Assembly: GCF_041146795.1 (NCBI RefSeq)
Contig: NC_135177.1
Span: 23,286,560-23,350,559 of the forward strand
Source of the DNA: Maylandia zebra
Lineage: Eukaryota; Chordata; Actinopteri; Cichliformes; Cichlidae
Length of the DNA stretch: 64,000 nt
Reading direction: 5' to 3'
Shown: positions 11,770-21,672 of the stretch, piece by piece
How positions within the stretch are numbered: position 1 is the stretch's first letter
How the letters are laid out: every line of letters begins with the position of its first letter
Made by a program: the position numbers and the translations under genes
The notes under the pieces: model-generated
Told to the model about the DNA's origin: nothing
What the model saw: the letters and a program-made list of their open reading frames with translations, nothing else
The model's database searches: none

Positions 11770-12530
11770 TTACATCGGACAAACAGACCAAGCACTATGG
11801 CTCATAATACAATTCCAAGCATGACATCCCAGTGTATTTCAGACCCAGCAACACGCTCAGAAACTGGTTCACCCGAAAGACAAAACGCCAAAACACAAAC
11901 TTAACAATGTGGTGTATGCTGTACAGTGCAGCGAGGAATGCTCAGACCTCTACATTGGAGAAACCAAACAGCCACTTCACAAGCGCATGGCACAACACAG
12001 AAGAGCCACCTCCACAGGACAAGACTCAGCAGTCCATCTGCATCTTAAGGATAAAGGACACTCTTTCAAGGATGCCAATGTTCACATTTTGGACAGAGAG
12101 GACAGATGGTTTGAAAGAGGAGTGAAAGAAGCCATCTTTGTCCACTGTGAGCGACCATCTTTGAACAGAGGCGGGGGTTTACGACACCAACTCTCTGCCA
12201 TCTATAATCCAGTTTTGAGATCCCTTCCCAGACGCCTTAACGCCCACTCACATCCTGGGCCATCTGACCTCAGGAATTCGCATGATAAGGTGGGGCCAGG
12301 TTTCACAATGAACACACCCGAAACTCTGGCTGATTGGGACCCACGCCCAGTTTCCCACCTTGGCTCAGGCGATTAGAGGATCATCAGGGGGTCCTTTTGT
12401 CCCTCTGTGGGGGGGTCACTCCCACTAGGTTTATATCTGGGACTCTCCACCATTTGACCTTAGAACTGAAGAAGCTTCTCGGATGAGAGGTGAAACGTCT
12501 TCAAGCAACTTAAAGAAGTCCAGACGCTTT
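11770..12530 (+). mobile_element. Penelope-like retroelement 3' fragment (GIY-YIG endonuclease)
   Basis: An open frame that ends at 12376 encodes QKLVHPKDKTPKHKLNNVVY, then AVQCSEECSDLYIGETKQPL and HKRMAQHRRA. VVYAVQC..LYIG with the following R and the downstream E form a GIY-YIG nuclease, the C-terminal domain of Penelope-like elements. Then come HLHLKDKGHSF, ILDREDRWFERGVKEAIFV and RPSLNRGGGLRHQLS, typical of fish copies. The reverse transcriptase is absent, so the copy is 5'-truncated. Downstream is the usual Penelope tail GAAGCTTCTCGGATGAGAGG plus TGAAACGTCTTC (12470-12502). It was inserted into the Harbinger element; both boundaries are approximate. Confidence 0.85.
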
Positions 12531-12751
12531 TCTTTGCAAGCTCCTTTGAATACAATTACACCTTACCTGTTTGGACTATATTTTTATATTTCATTTTTAC
12601 TTGCTGCCAGGAACGTTTGGGGCCTGTTGGGTTGCACCTGCGCTCAAATCACATCACAAAATAAAATGTATGAAATAAAAAATAAAATGAAATATAATAA
12701 AATAACGTGTTAAATGGGTGGAAATCCCTAGATCAATGTTTAAATTAACAC

Positions 12752-12928
12752 TCACGCATTGACTCTGTCGGCTATGTCTTGCCATGCATGCTCCCTTTGT
12801 TTTGCAGCTGAGGCTGTGTTACTTTTTTTCCGCGGAATTTGCATGTTATCGGCATATGCTGCCATCAGAATTTCGGCCTCAAGCGCTGTAAAATACATTG
12901 ACCGCGCCTTCTTTCCTTCCGTCTCCAT
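12752..12928 (-). pseudogene. Myb/SANT-like DNA-binding exon of the Harbinger element
   Basis: Read from 12928 leftward the exon encodes METEGKKARSMYFTALEAEI, then LMAAYADNM..AAKQREHAWQDIADRVNA. This is the trihelix-type Myb/SANT domain that Harbinger transposons carry as a second gene beside HARBI1 (the partner protein that brings the nuclease to DNA and to the nucleus). The frame meets TGA at 12754-12752, but GTGAGT just before it could be a splice donor, so this is likely exon 1 of a now incomplete gene. Confidence 0.6.
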
Positions 12929-13142
12929 GGTGACTCGCTTAATCTGTGCTCCACTAATCAGGGCTTTATGTATCCTCGTGCGCGCGCTTAACTTGGGGTT
13001 AAAGCAACTCCGCGTTGACTGAACTAATTGTTATCAGCCTTTCTGAAACCGAATATTCCGAGTTGGACAGTTCGGGGTTACTCAACCCTGAGTATCGTTT
13101 TTCACTCTGAGTTTTCTAAACCGGCTTCCTGAAATAGGGCCC

Positions 13143-13508
13143 AGGTCACAACAAAAGTGTCATAAACTAGCACACGTTTGCCTCTAACCTGCAACTTTGT
13201 CAACTCAAAGAGTTAAAACAAAAAGTACAAGAGTATAGTTGACGTTGCAGATAGATGGGTCATACCAGAGCAATGGTTTTCTTTTTTAAGCCGTTACAAT
13301 GAAGCAGTTCTTCATTTCAGGATTAAATACCCACCTATACTTCTCTTTGGAATTTGTATGTTTGTGTAGATATTAAATGTATTTTAGTGCATTCCCTGAA
13401 GATATTTTTTAACGAGGTGTTTGCTTCTCTCTTTCAAAATGTCTTTCATTTCCCCAGAGGAGGGTTCCCCCCCCCACGCTTTGCAAAGTTATATTCTGTC
13501 CCAAGGCA
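13143..13508 (-). other. josd2: Probable josd2 3' UTR / intergenic
   Basis: AT-rich sequence between the Harbinger right end and the josd2 stop. No canonical AATAAA was found on the minus strand in this stretch, so where the transcript ends is not clear; it may run into the transposon. Confidence 0.4.
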
Positions 13509-16115
13509 TCACTTCTTGCTGTCAGCGTTCAGCCACGAGCCGTCCTCCTCCACCTCCCGTCGGACAACGAGCAGCATCTCTGCCACGTCCTGAGAAAGCT
13601 GTTCAGTGAGAAATGTGCTGAAACAGAAGCGAAGAGAGAGAAGGTTAGAAGAACAGACAGTGGGGATTTTAATAGAGCACAGTGTCCTAACACAAAACAA
13701 ACAATGAGCTAACCCCCACTCCCATGTGACCAGTCACATGGTATGACTCACTCAATGAGTTCAAACAGCACACCAAAGCCAAGTTTAGATCGAAGTCAGA
13801 GCAGAATCACTCACACAGAGATTACGTCTCTGCTCCTGAGAGTCCGGGAAACATTGGACGTATACGTGCGCAATTCTTACCGCAGCTCTGCTTCTCCGCC
13901 GATGCAGACCGGACTCTTCAGCTTAGAGTCCAGGTTGTAGTACTGTCCGCTAACTTGCCGAACTGCGAGCCAATGCCGCCGCCGGAGCGGGAGGGACACA
14001 ATCCCCAAAGATACTCGTGATGGGACATTCAGAATAAAGCCTTGGACCTTTGACATACAGAGGTTCTCAACTTCCCTGCAGTTTGAAAGAGGGGAGAAAG
14101 AAATCACTAAATCAGCCACTTTGAGATAGTCTTACTTAACCAGTTATTACGCGCAGTGCATCTCAGGGCATTTTTCATTATGAATGACCTCGACCCGGAT
14201 AGCCTACTTCTGCAGCACTTACTGAGTCTGTAAATCTATCAAAGCACAAAATTCATTTTCACATGTAGCTGCGGTTTGGTAAGACTGCCAATATGCTTTT
14301 TATGTGTAATCCAACAACGCCTCAGGGTTACATCACAAGTGGTTTAAAATTAAGATGTTGTTTTAAGGGAAAAAAAAACCCCACCATCTGTGTCTGAAAA
14401 TAGTCTCAAGAATTCCCTTTTATTACAACAGCCTGGCACTAAGAGCTGATCTCAATATTCTGGATCCCGTTGCAGTATACAGTCCCAGCCACTTTATTAG
14501 GTACACCTTGCTAAAACTAGGTTGGTTGGTTGTAATCTCAGTTCCCTTTGTGGCCCCCGGTCTAGTCTTCTGATACTGTATCCCATCTGCTTCAAGGTTT
14601 GACATGTTGCACATTCAGAAATGGTGTTCTGCCCTGGAGATGGTTTCTTGGGAAAATCCCAGAAGATCAGCAGTTTCGGAAATAAACAGACCCGTCCATC
14701 TGGCACCAACAACCGTGCTACGTTCAAAATCACTTTAAATCATCTTTCTTCCCCATTCTGATGCCCAGTTTAAACTTTAGCAGGTCATCCTGACTGTGTT
14801 TTGATGGCTAAATTCCTAAACGAAATGAGTTGCTTCCATGTAATTGTCTAATTGGATATTTTTATTAACAACCAGCTGTATAGGTATGGCTTAAAAAAAG
14901 CGACTGTGAGATTAAGTAAAGGAGAAAGGTAGAACAAACAGCCTGGAGACATAGTGTAAATGAAAAAGTAAATTTCAAATTTAACACCAACATTATGAGC
15001 ACAGAGGCGGGACCTCTACACAAAATGACTTTCTCATTTCACAGACTTCAGTGTGACTCACTTACCTGCGTTTGTCCCACCACACCGCAGCCAACTCCCG
15101 GCTCTGTAGTGCCGCCATGATGACGTTGACATCATAGTTTCCCGTCCCTAACACCGACCGATGTGGGTTCACAACACACTGTGGAGCCAGCCTGCCACAA
15201 GAGAAAAAAGGCAGAGTTTTAAAAAACCAAATGTTATACTGCATCTTCTTTACAAAACTGTTTAGATTTGTTTTACTTTCTTGCATATAAATATCATCAC
15301 AATGCATAACTGTTGTCCCAAAACAACCACACCGATATGAAAAAGCTGTGTTTTTGTGGGGTTGGGGTTGAGCTGCTCTGCATTCAAATAAATGTTGTTT
15401 GTCAAAAGCCACAGAGATCATGACTCATCTGGCCTCATGTTCAATTAAGCTAATGGCTGCTGACATACATGCCAGCCTCACTGAAAAACAATGGTTTCTG
15501 CTACACGGACAGCACCCACTGCTCTTTCCCCACAAAAACTTAATGTTAAATTTTCCCAACAGTGAATGTAAAAACAACAACAAACACCCACACACTTCTG
15601 ATCAAATTAAAGCTTTTGTTAAGAATAAATGTTTGGCATTTTTCACTTTTAGGTGGAAGACATGATGGCTGAATGAGGGAATTCAGTAATTTCTGCTTGA
15701 GTCTTGGAGTTCCCAGTAAAAGCCTTGCTCGGCACTGCCAAAACTGAAGCTAAACATGAAAACCTGTCATGTTCAGCATCTCACACACGCCTTAGAAGAT
15801 AAAAGCAGCTGCTGCATTGCAGAAAAATGGTAGTCTGTTCACAGGGTAAACAAATGATGGAGTATTGTCTGGAATGTTGAGGTTATAAACTGGTCAGATC
15901 ATTGGTGAGTTTAGCAGATGGATCGTTTGAATGCTGTCGCTGGTTTGTGTACAGATTTCCGTACACCGTCACGTCACCCAGAGGCTCCCCTACCTTTTGC
16001 ATATATCGTCGGCTGTCTCTTTGGTAAACACCCGCTCCTGGAGCACGTTGTTGAGTGCGTGAATTGCGCACAGCTCCAATCGTTGCTTCTCATGAAACAC
16101 CTCTCCTTCGCTCAT
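13509..16115 (-). CDS. josd2: Josephin domain-containing protein 2 (deubiquitinase)
   Basis: A cysteine protease of the Josephin/MJD family that removes ubiquitin. Four exons on the minus strand: 16115-15994, 15191-15066, 14075-13881, 13617-13509; 552 nt, 183 residues, all phases consistent and all introns GT-AG. Human JOSD2 is about 188 residues, so this is full length. The Josephin domain fills the protein: catalytic Cys16 in [14 protein letters not shown], His117 in [12 protein letters not shown] and Asn130 in [12 protein letters not shown]. Other family signatures are [15 protein letters not shown] and [14 protein letters not shown]. The start at 16115 ([15 protein letters not shown]) gives the expected short N-terminus. 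JOSD1 is less likely because [16 protein letters not shown] and the end [15 protein letters not shown] match JOSD2. It is transcribed toward ttyh1. An intron holds a Tc1-like derivative (about 14478-14895). Confidence 0.93.
14478..14895 (-). mobile_element. Internally deleted Tc1-like element in a josd2 intron
   Basis: On the minus strand the fragment reads GGCATCAGAATGGGGAAGAA, GATTTAAAGTGATTTTGAAC, TTCCGAAACTGCTGATCTTC and finally GCAAGGTGTACCTAATAAAG plus TGGCTGG. These are the two ends of the same Tc1-like family as the copy at 18700-22290, with most of the transposase gene missing. It behaves like a MITE and has no coding capacity. Confidence 0.8.
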
Positions 16116-16400
16116 ACTAAAGCTTCACAGACAAACGAGAAGTCTCGTTAATTAACTGTCATGTTACATCTGCTAGCTAGCAGTTTGTAGCCCATTCAGG
16201 CTAGCGGCTGCTCGCTGTAAAAGAAGCTGAAAAATCTGAGTATACACTGTGTTTATGACTGCTGGCAGTTTGGAAAAACATCGCCCCGATAAACTATTAT
16301 TAATCAACAATAGCTAAACGAAGCTACCAACCTGCTGATAAAGCGATGCCCCGTTTAAATGATGATGGAGCCTGACAGCTACATCCAGAAACCGGAAGCT
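16116..16400 (-). promoter_or_regulatory. josd2: josd2 5' leader and promoter region (approximate)
   Basis: The coding start is at 16115. On the minus strand a donor-like TCAGCAG/GTTGGTAG lies near 16334, and an acceptor-like AG lies just before the ATG, which suggests a non-coding first exon at about 16335-16400. No TATA box was found. The assignment is inference from splice signals. Confidence 0.35.
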
Positions 16401-16794
16401 GAGCCTTTGTTGTTGAGGTGGTGTTGGGGTTTTTTTGTCGTCCGTATGCGTCCCTCACAGCAGGGCTGGAAACCCCGCCAGTTTAACAGTCTAATTATGC
16501 TGAATAGAGGAAAGTAATAATAATGGCAGGATTAACTCATCTTTAACTCACCAATGGTGTCACACACACACACTTCTTCCCCGCGTCTAATCACTGAGCT
16601 GATGCTGCAGCGCCCCCTAGTGACGAGCCTGATTACTGCTGACTGCGGTGATACAGACTGAAGTTGATGAAGTGAGCTAAGCCTCGAATAAAAATAAAAA
16701 ACTATATTCTAGGAAAAATATAACTAAACTAAATGAAATTAAGTTGTACAACCACCAAACTGAAATAAACGAAATAAATAAATAAATAAAAATA

Positions 16795-16912
16795 TGTAGG
16801 AAATAAGATAAGATAAGATAAGATAAGAAAACATTTTATTAATCCCTCGGGTGGGTTCCTCTGGGAAATTCGGTTTCCAAAAGCACAGCACCGACAGAAG
16901 TTACAGTTACAG

Positions 16913-16987
<75 letters not shown>

Positions 16988-17300
16988 TATATAAATACAG
17001 AGACATATATAAATAAAATATACGAAGGGGATAAATAGAATAAATAGGAATAAAAATAGAAATACAAGTGAATTGCACATTTCAAGTATTGAGGTCTATT
17101 GAACCATTGACTATTAACAAAAGTATTGCACAAAAGGTATTGCACAGTGAGGTGAAGAGGCACTACAGCTTAGTTGTTCCCCCCTCCTTTGTCCACCTGT
17201 TTCCCCTCCCTCTCCCCTCCAGAGAGGAGTTAAACATTTTGATGGCGTGTGGGACAAAGGAAATGTTGTTTTCAAAGCCTGCCCGACTAAGGCTTTGATG
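16795..17300 (-). mobile_element. Non-LTR retrotransposon 3' end (copy A) with TA/CA microsatellite
   Basis: In minus orientation the element ends in TATCTTATCTTATC units (16805-16826 on +). The adjacent TTTATTAATCCCTCGGGTGG and TTCCTCTGGGAAATTCG are nearly identical to 29050-29100. A long (AT)n tract with (AC)n follows (16918-16987). The part 17088-17230 matches 37370-37515, which encodes the end of a reverse transcriptase. This copy is not interrupted and shows the empty site (ATTGAGGTCTATTG, about 17087) of the LTR-like insertion at 29314. Confidence 0.8.
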
Positions 17301-17349
17301 CATTGTTTGGTGAGACTTGAGATTTCTACATGACTGCCTTATTCTATTC

Positions 17350-17985
17350 TGAAATAGTGGACAATGATGTTTGCAGACGACATTGTGATTTGTAGTAAAA
17401 ACCAGGAGTAGGGCGAAGAGCTGAAGAAAGTCAGTAGAAGCATGACTAAACTAGACTAGACTAGACAGGTGAAAAGGTAAAGTTTCAAGGAGCAGAGGTT
17501 GCAACGTTGGATGAGTTTAAATACCTGGAGTCACATCCAAGACAACAAACAGTGCATAAGAGAGGTTAAGAACAGGCAGGGTTAAGTGGTTGGAAACAAG
17601 TGTGGGGGGTGATTTGTGACAGAAGGATAGCAGCAAGAGTGAAAAAAATGGCTTACAAGATGGTTGTGACACCTGCTGTGATGTCTAGTTTGGAGACGGT
17701 GCCACCGACAAAAAGACAGGAGCCTGAGCTGGAGAGAGAAGGCTCAAATGGTTTGGGGATGTGCTGTGGAAAGATGGTGGATGCATTGGACAAAGGATGT
17801 TGAATGTGCAGCTGCCAGGCAGAAGGAAAAGAGGAAGTCCACCAAGAAGATTCATGGATGTCGTGAAGGAGGGCATGCAGGGTTGGTGTGTCACAGGAGG
17901 ATGTTAGGGGCAGGGTAAAATGGAGGCAGATGATCTGATGTGGCGACCCCTAAAGGAAGGAGTCGAAAAATGTATATATTCTGAA
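17350..17985 (+). mobile_element. Decayed LINE reverse transcriptase fragment
   Basis: The frame around 17367 encodes FADDIVIC, the RT catalytic box (F/YxDD). Further pieces, in shifted frames, read SFKEQ..TWSHIQ, CDRRIAARVKK, LETVP..RQEPELE, VWGCAVERWWM and PRRFMDVVKEGM, which is the order seen in fish endonuclease-reverse transcriptase LINEs. It ends with GTGGCGACCCCTAAAGGAAG. Many stops; dead. Confidence 0.7.
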
Positions 17986-18699
17986 ATTATTAGCAAATTA
18001 TTATTAGCTCTTAATAAATATTCTCCATAGTATAATAATAAAGTTAGAACTTAAAACAATTAAAACAGAAGCAAGTAAATCCATAAACTGAAAACTGTAA
18101 ATTTTCAAATTTACATTATTACAGAAAAATGTTAAATCTGTCTGTTTTTTTATTGAGATAAATGTAATTATTTGCATTCCTGAACAGGAAAAGATTTAAT
18201 GGATAGATGTTGCACTTGAATAATTTCTTAAAGAAGTCCAGTGTGGGAAAACTAATTCTGTTTAATGTGTGTCTAATAGATAACAAAATATTTTTTAGTT
18301 TTAAACAGATTTTATGACAAGTAATCTAATAGATTTGTTAATTACTGTAACGGTTAGGGTGACAAAGCTTTGTCTTACTGTAGAGGCTAAGCCTACGCTT
18401 GAAGCCACTGAGGTATTTGTTGACAGGGATGACGCGCGATTTCACTGGTATGCATGAATATATTAAACTTGATACAGTCCAATAACTCCAGCCTTACTCA
18501 TCTTGTCCTTTAGATTCTTTATTTCCACAATTTAACATAGCAGCACAGCGGTCACAAACTGTTTGCCTTCTTCCGATCAACAACACACCTGCTGCTAATT
18601 ACGTGTGTCTACCTTAAATACATTCACCATACCAAAAAACTCAAAAAGTGACCTCTAGCGGCATACATAAGGTATCAACCCCAAAATTTCATAAATTAT
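17986..18699. other. AT-rich intergenic, nothing recognised
   Basis: No exon or RNA gene seen. ACCTCTAGCGGCATACAT near 18651 resembles the edge of some repeat but cannot be assigned. Confidence 0.45.
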
Positions 18700-18827
18700 G
18701 GCAGTGTTTTGGAATCACTTAAAAGATCTCTCTAAACTTGATTATAAACAGTGGGACAATTTTGGCAAAAAGGTCAAGATTTGGTCACGATGACCTGTCT
18801 GATCGAGCATCAGTATGCGGAAAAATA

Positions 18828-19606
18828 CGGTGGCCCCTAGAGACAAAGCACGTACAAACTCCAAAACACTTGCGAACTCCAAAACACTTGCAAATTCCAA
18901 ACACTTTGGATTTTGCAAGTGTTTTGGAGTTTGTACGTGTTTTGGAGTTTGCAAGTGTTTTGGAGTTTGCAAGTGTTTTTTCGTTAGCAAGTGTTTTGGA
19001 GTTTGCATGTGTTTTGGAGTTTGTACGTGTTTTGGAGTTTGCAAGTTTTTTAGTTTGCAAGTGTTTTGGAGTTTGCATGTGTTTTGGAGTTTGCAAGTGT
19101 TTTGGAGTTTGCAAGTGTTTTTTAGTTTGCAAGTGTTTTGGAGTTTGCAAGTGTTTTTTAGTTTGGAAGTGTTTTGGAGTTTGCATGTGTTTTGGAGTTT
19201 GCAAGTGCTTTTTAGTTTGCAAGTGTTTTGGATTTTGCAAGTGTTTTGGAGTTTGCAAATGTTTTTTAGTTTGCAAGTGTTTTGGAGTTTGCATGTGTTT
19301 TGGAGTTTGCAAGTGTTTTGGAGTTTGCATGTGCTTTGGAGTTTGCATGTGTTTTGGGGTTTGCATGTGTTTTGGAGTTTGCATGTGTTTTGGGGTTTGT
19401 ATGTGTTTTGGAGTTTGCAAGTGCTTTTTAGTTTGCAAGTGTTTTGGATTTTGCAAGTGTTTTGGAGTTTGCAAATGTTTTTTAGTTTGCAAGTGTTTTG
19501 GAGTTTGCAAATGTTTTTTAGTTTGCAAGTGTTTTGGAGTTTGCAAGTGTTTTTTAGTTTGCAAGTGTTTTGGAGTTTGTACGTGCTTTGTCTCTAGGGG
19601 CCACCG
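18828..19606. mobile_element. TIR element filled with an 18-bp minisatellite
   Basis: The left end CGGTGGCCCCTAGAGACAAA (then GCACGTACAAACTCCAAAAC) is the exact inverse of the right end at 19560-19606; about 45 bp match. TA flanks both sides (18826-18827, 19607-19608), and the flanks rejoin as Tc1-like sequence, so this is a clean insertion. Almost the entire interior is the tandem array described separately. No transposase is present, so it moved in trans. Confidence 0.85.
18846..19585. repeat. 18-bp minisatellite array, about 40 units
   Basis: Main unit CAAGTGTTTTGGAGTTTG, with a second common form CAAGTGTTTTTTAGTTTG and variants CATGTG.., TACGTG.., CAAATG.. and GAAGTG... Up to about 18890 the unit is in the opposite orientation, so the array is a short inverted arm plus a long direct arm. 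Because 18 is a multiple of three, several frames stay open on both strands (up to 295 codons, CKCFGV-type or KHLQTP-type repeats); these are by-products, not genes. Confidence 0.9.
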
Positions 19607-19970
19607 TAGAAAAAGGGTGATTTAAGTGACTTTGAACATGGTATTGAACATTGATTGGTGGTGTGGTGTCAGACAGACTGGTCTGAGTATTTCAGAAACT
19701 GCTGATCTACTGGGATTTTCCCACACAACCATCTGTAGGGTTACAGAGGATCCTAAAAAAGAGAAAATATCTAGTGATCGACACTTCTCAAATGTTCAAA
19801 TGTCAGGGGTCAGAGGAGAACGGCCAGACTTTTTCAAGCACATGGGAAAGCAATAGCAACTCAACAAAAGCATGCAGAAGAGCATTTCTGAAAGCACAAC
19901 ATGCTTAAAGCTACAGGGCTACAATCATACTGGGTGCCACTCCTGCCAGGTAAGAACGGGAAACCAAGGC

Positions 19971-21672
19971 TATGTCCACACGTACACGGGTATTTTTGAA
20001 AACGGAGATTTTCTGTTTTCGTTTTAAAAAATAATCCCGTCCACACGTAAACGCAGAAATGAAGGAAAATGCTGCTAGGAACATGCCAAAGCAACAGGTG
20101 GCGATATATTCCTAACCGTGTAGAAATGTTGGCCAATCAGAAGTCTAGAAGCCTCGGTGGGAAATAGTAAACAAGGATGGGGCATAGAAGCAGAACCCAG
20201 TCATATGTGTGGAGGGACAGTAACTGTGTGTGTATATGTAAGCATTTAAACACTGCAGAGAGTACAATTAACAGTAACAGTATGGTAGAAATTAATTTCA
20301 CCGAAACAATAACGTGGCGCACAGTGTGACGTCAAAAAAGGCGCACACCTTTGACGCTGCGCTTTCTGTCCACACGTAAATGCAAAAACGGAGTTTTCAA
20401 AAATATCCACCCTGGCAGGAGTTTTTAAAAATCTCCGTTTTCAGTGACCAAAAACGCCGTTTACGTGTGGAGGAAAGGTGCAAACGCAGAGAAAAATCTG
20501 CGTTTTCAAAAATACCCGTGTACGTACGTCCACATGTTCAGTGACTGAAAACGTTTCGGTCACTGAAAACGGAGATTTTTAAAAACTTCTGCCAGGGTGG
20601 ATATTTTCAAAAACTCAGTTTTTGCATTTACGTGTGGACGGAGAAAACGCAGCGTCAAAGATGTGCGCATTTTTTGACGTCACACTGTGCGCCACGTTAT
20701 TGTTTCGGTGTAATGAATTTCTATAATAGCGGATGTAGACAAAATACTGTTACTGTTAATTTTACTCTCTGCAGTGTTTAAATGCTTATATATACACATA
20801 CAGTTACTGTCCCTCCACACATACGACTCAGTTCTGCTTCTATGCGCCATCTTTGTTTACTCTTTCCCACCCAGGCTTATTGACTTCTGATTGGCCAACA
20901 TTTCTACACGGATAGGAATATAGCGCCACCTGCTGCTTTGGCATGTTCCTAGCAGCGTTTTCCTTCGTTTTTGGCTTTTATGTGTGGACGGAATTTTTTT
21001 TATAAACGAAAACGTTTTCAAAAGGAGAGGCTATGCGTTTTCGTTTGAAAACGCATGGTTTTCTCTCCCGTCCACACTGAGACGGCGTTTTCGCTCATGG
21101 AAAATGCAGCGTTTTAAAACGCTCTCGAAAACACCTACATTTGAAAACGGTGTTTTGGTGTGGCAGTGCGGACAGCCAAAACTGAGACTTTCTAAAACGA
21201 TGATGCATGTTAGTCATATGATGCAGTCATGTGACCAATTAAACTAAGATAGGGGAGGGAATTCTACAGCAATTGTTTTGTTTGCTCTCAATTTTGACAG
21301 CCCTATTAAAGATTAATATGAGTCTGTATATGCTCCAGATAGCTTTTCTTCAAATTCTTTAACTCTCACTCGCGTTTTGCAACTTTGCACCTTTGTGTTA
21401 CTTACAGCAACAACTCCACCTCATTGTTAGTCCATTTAAAAAACGCTGTGCTTTTCCTCAACATTTTGCAGCAATGTTTCAAAGAGCTGGAAAGTAAATA
21501 AGCAGCAGACAGAAATAAGGCAGGTCAATCTTCTTGCGCTTCACGTATGCGCAGTACTGGAACGTAAGCGTTTTCAGTCGTTTCAATGTGGACGTGCAAC
21601 GCTGTGAAAACGACTGAAAAACGCATGGACGCAGAGCGTTTTCAGATCTATCCGGCCTAGTGTGGACGTAGC
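19971..21672. mobile_element. Non-autonomous transposon-like insertion rich in GTCCACACGT / GAAAACG motifs
   Basis: The left end GCTATGTCCACACGTACACG and the inverse of the right end GCTACGTCCACACTAGGCCG match over about 13 bp and interrupt the Tc1-like copy. The interior repeats GTCCACACGTAAACGC, AAAACGGAG and GAAAACGC motifs in both directions. Its first two thirds (about 19985-21030) form an imperfect palindrome. Later parts (21060-21660) carry more such motifs (GTCCACACTGAGACGGCG, CAATGTGGACGTGC). No protein is encoded. Superfamily not certain; hAT-like MITEs of fish look similar. Confidence 0.6.
19985..21030. repeat. ~1-kb imperfect palindrome
   Basis: Sequence from about 19985 to 20500 returns inverted from about 20520 to 21030, centred near 20510. 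Examples: CCGAAACAATAACGTGGCGC at 20301 against its inverse ending at 20708, and GAAGGAAAATGCTGCTAGGA at 20061 against its near-inverse ending at 20966. The arms differ by scattered substitutions and small indels. A head-to-head double copy of one element would give this. Confidence 0.8.

Larger units (their letters stand above)
9481..13142. mobile_element. PIF/Harbinger DNA transposon, interrupted by two later insertions
   Basis: The ends are inverted copies: left GGGCCGTTTCAGAAAGCCGG plus TTTAG..AAACTCTGAGT, and the reverse complement of the right end GGGCCCTATTTCAGGAAGCC plus GGTTTAG..AACTCAGAGTG. The element carries both genes expected of Harbinger: a HARBI1-like nuclease on + (9706 onward) and a Myb/SANT-like protein on - (12752-12928). 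Inside lie a TA-flanked DDE element (10379-11496) and a Penelope fragment (about 11770-12530). A clear 3-bp target duplication could not be fixed, so the outermost bases are approximate. Confidence 0.8.

Noticed and set aside
16729-17163. Minus frame of 144 codons rich in Tyr/Ile
   Set aside because: It translates the (AT)n/(AC)n microsatellite of a LINE 3' end.
18846-19585. Regular repeat array that could suggest a CRISPR
   Set aside because: Units are directly adjacent with no unique spacers, in a vertebrate genome, inside a transposon.
18738-19625. Long open frames on both strands (up to 295 codons) with CKCFGV- or KHLQTP-type repeats
   Set aside because: They arise because the 18-bp minisatellite unit is a multiple of three; all frames are repeats of a few residues with no start context or family.
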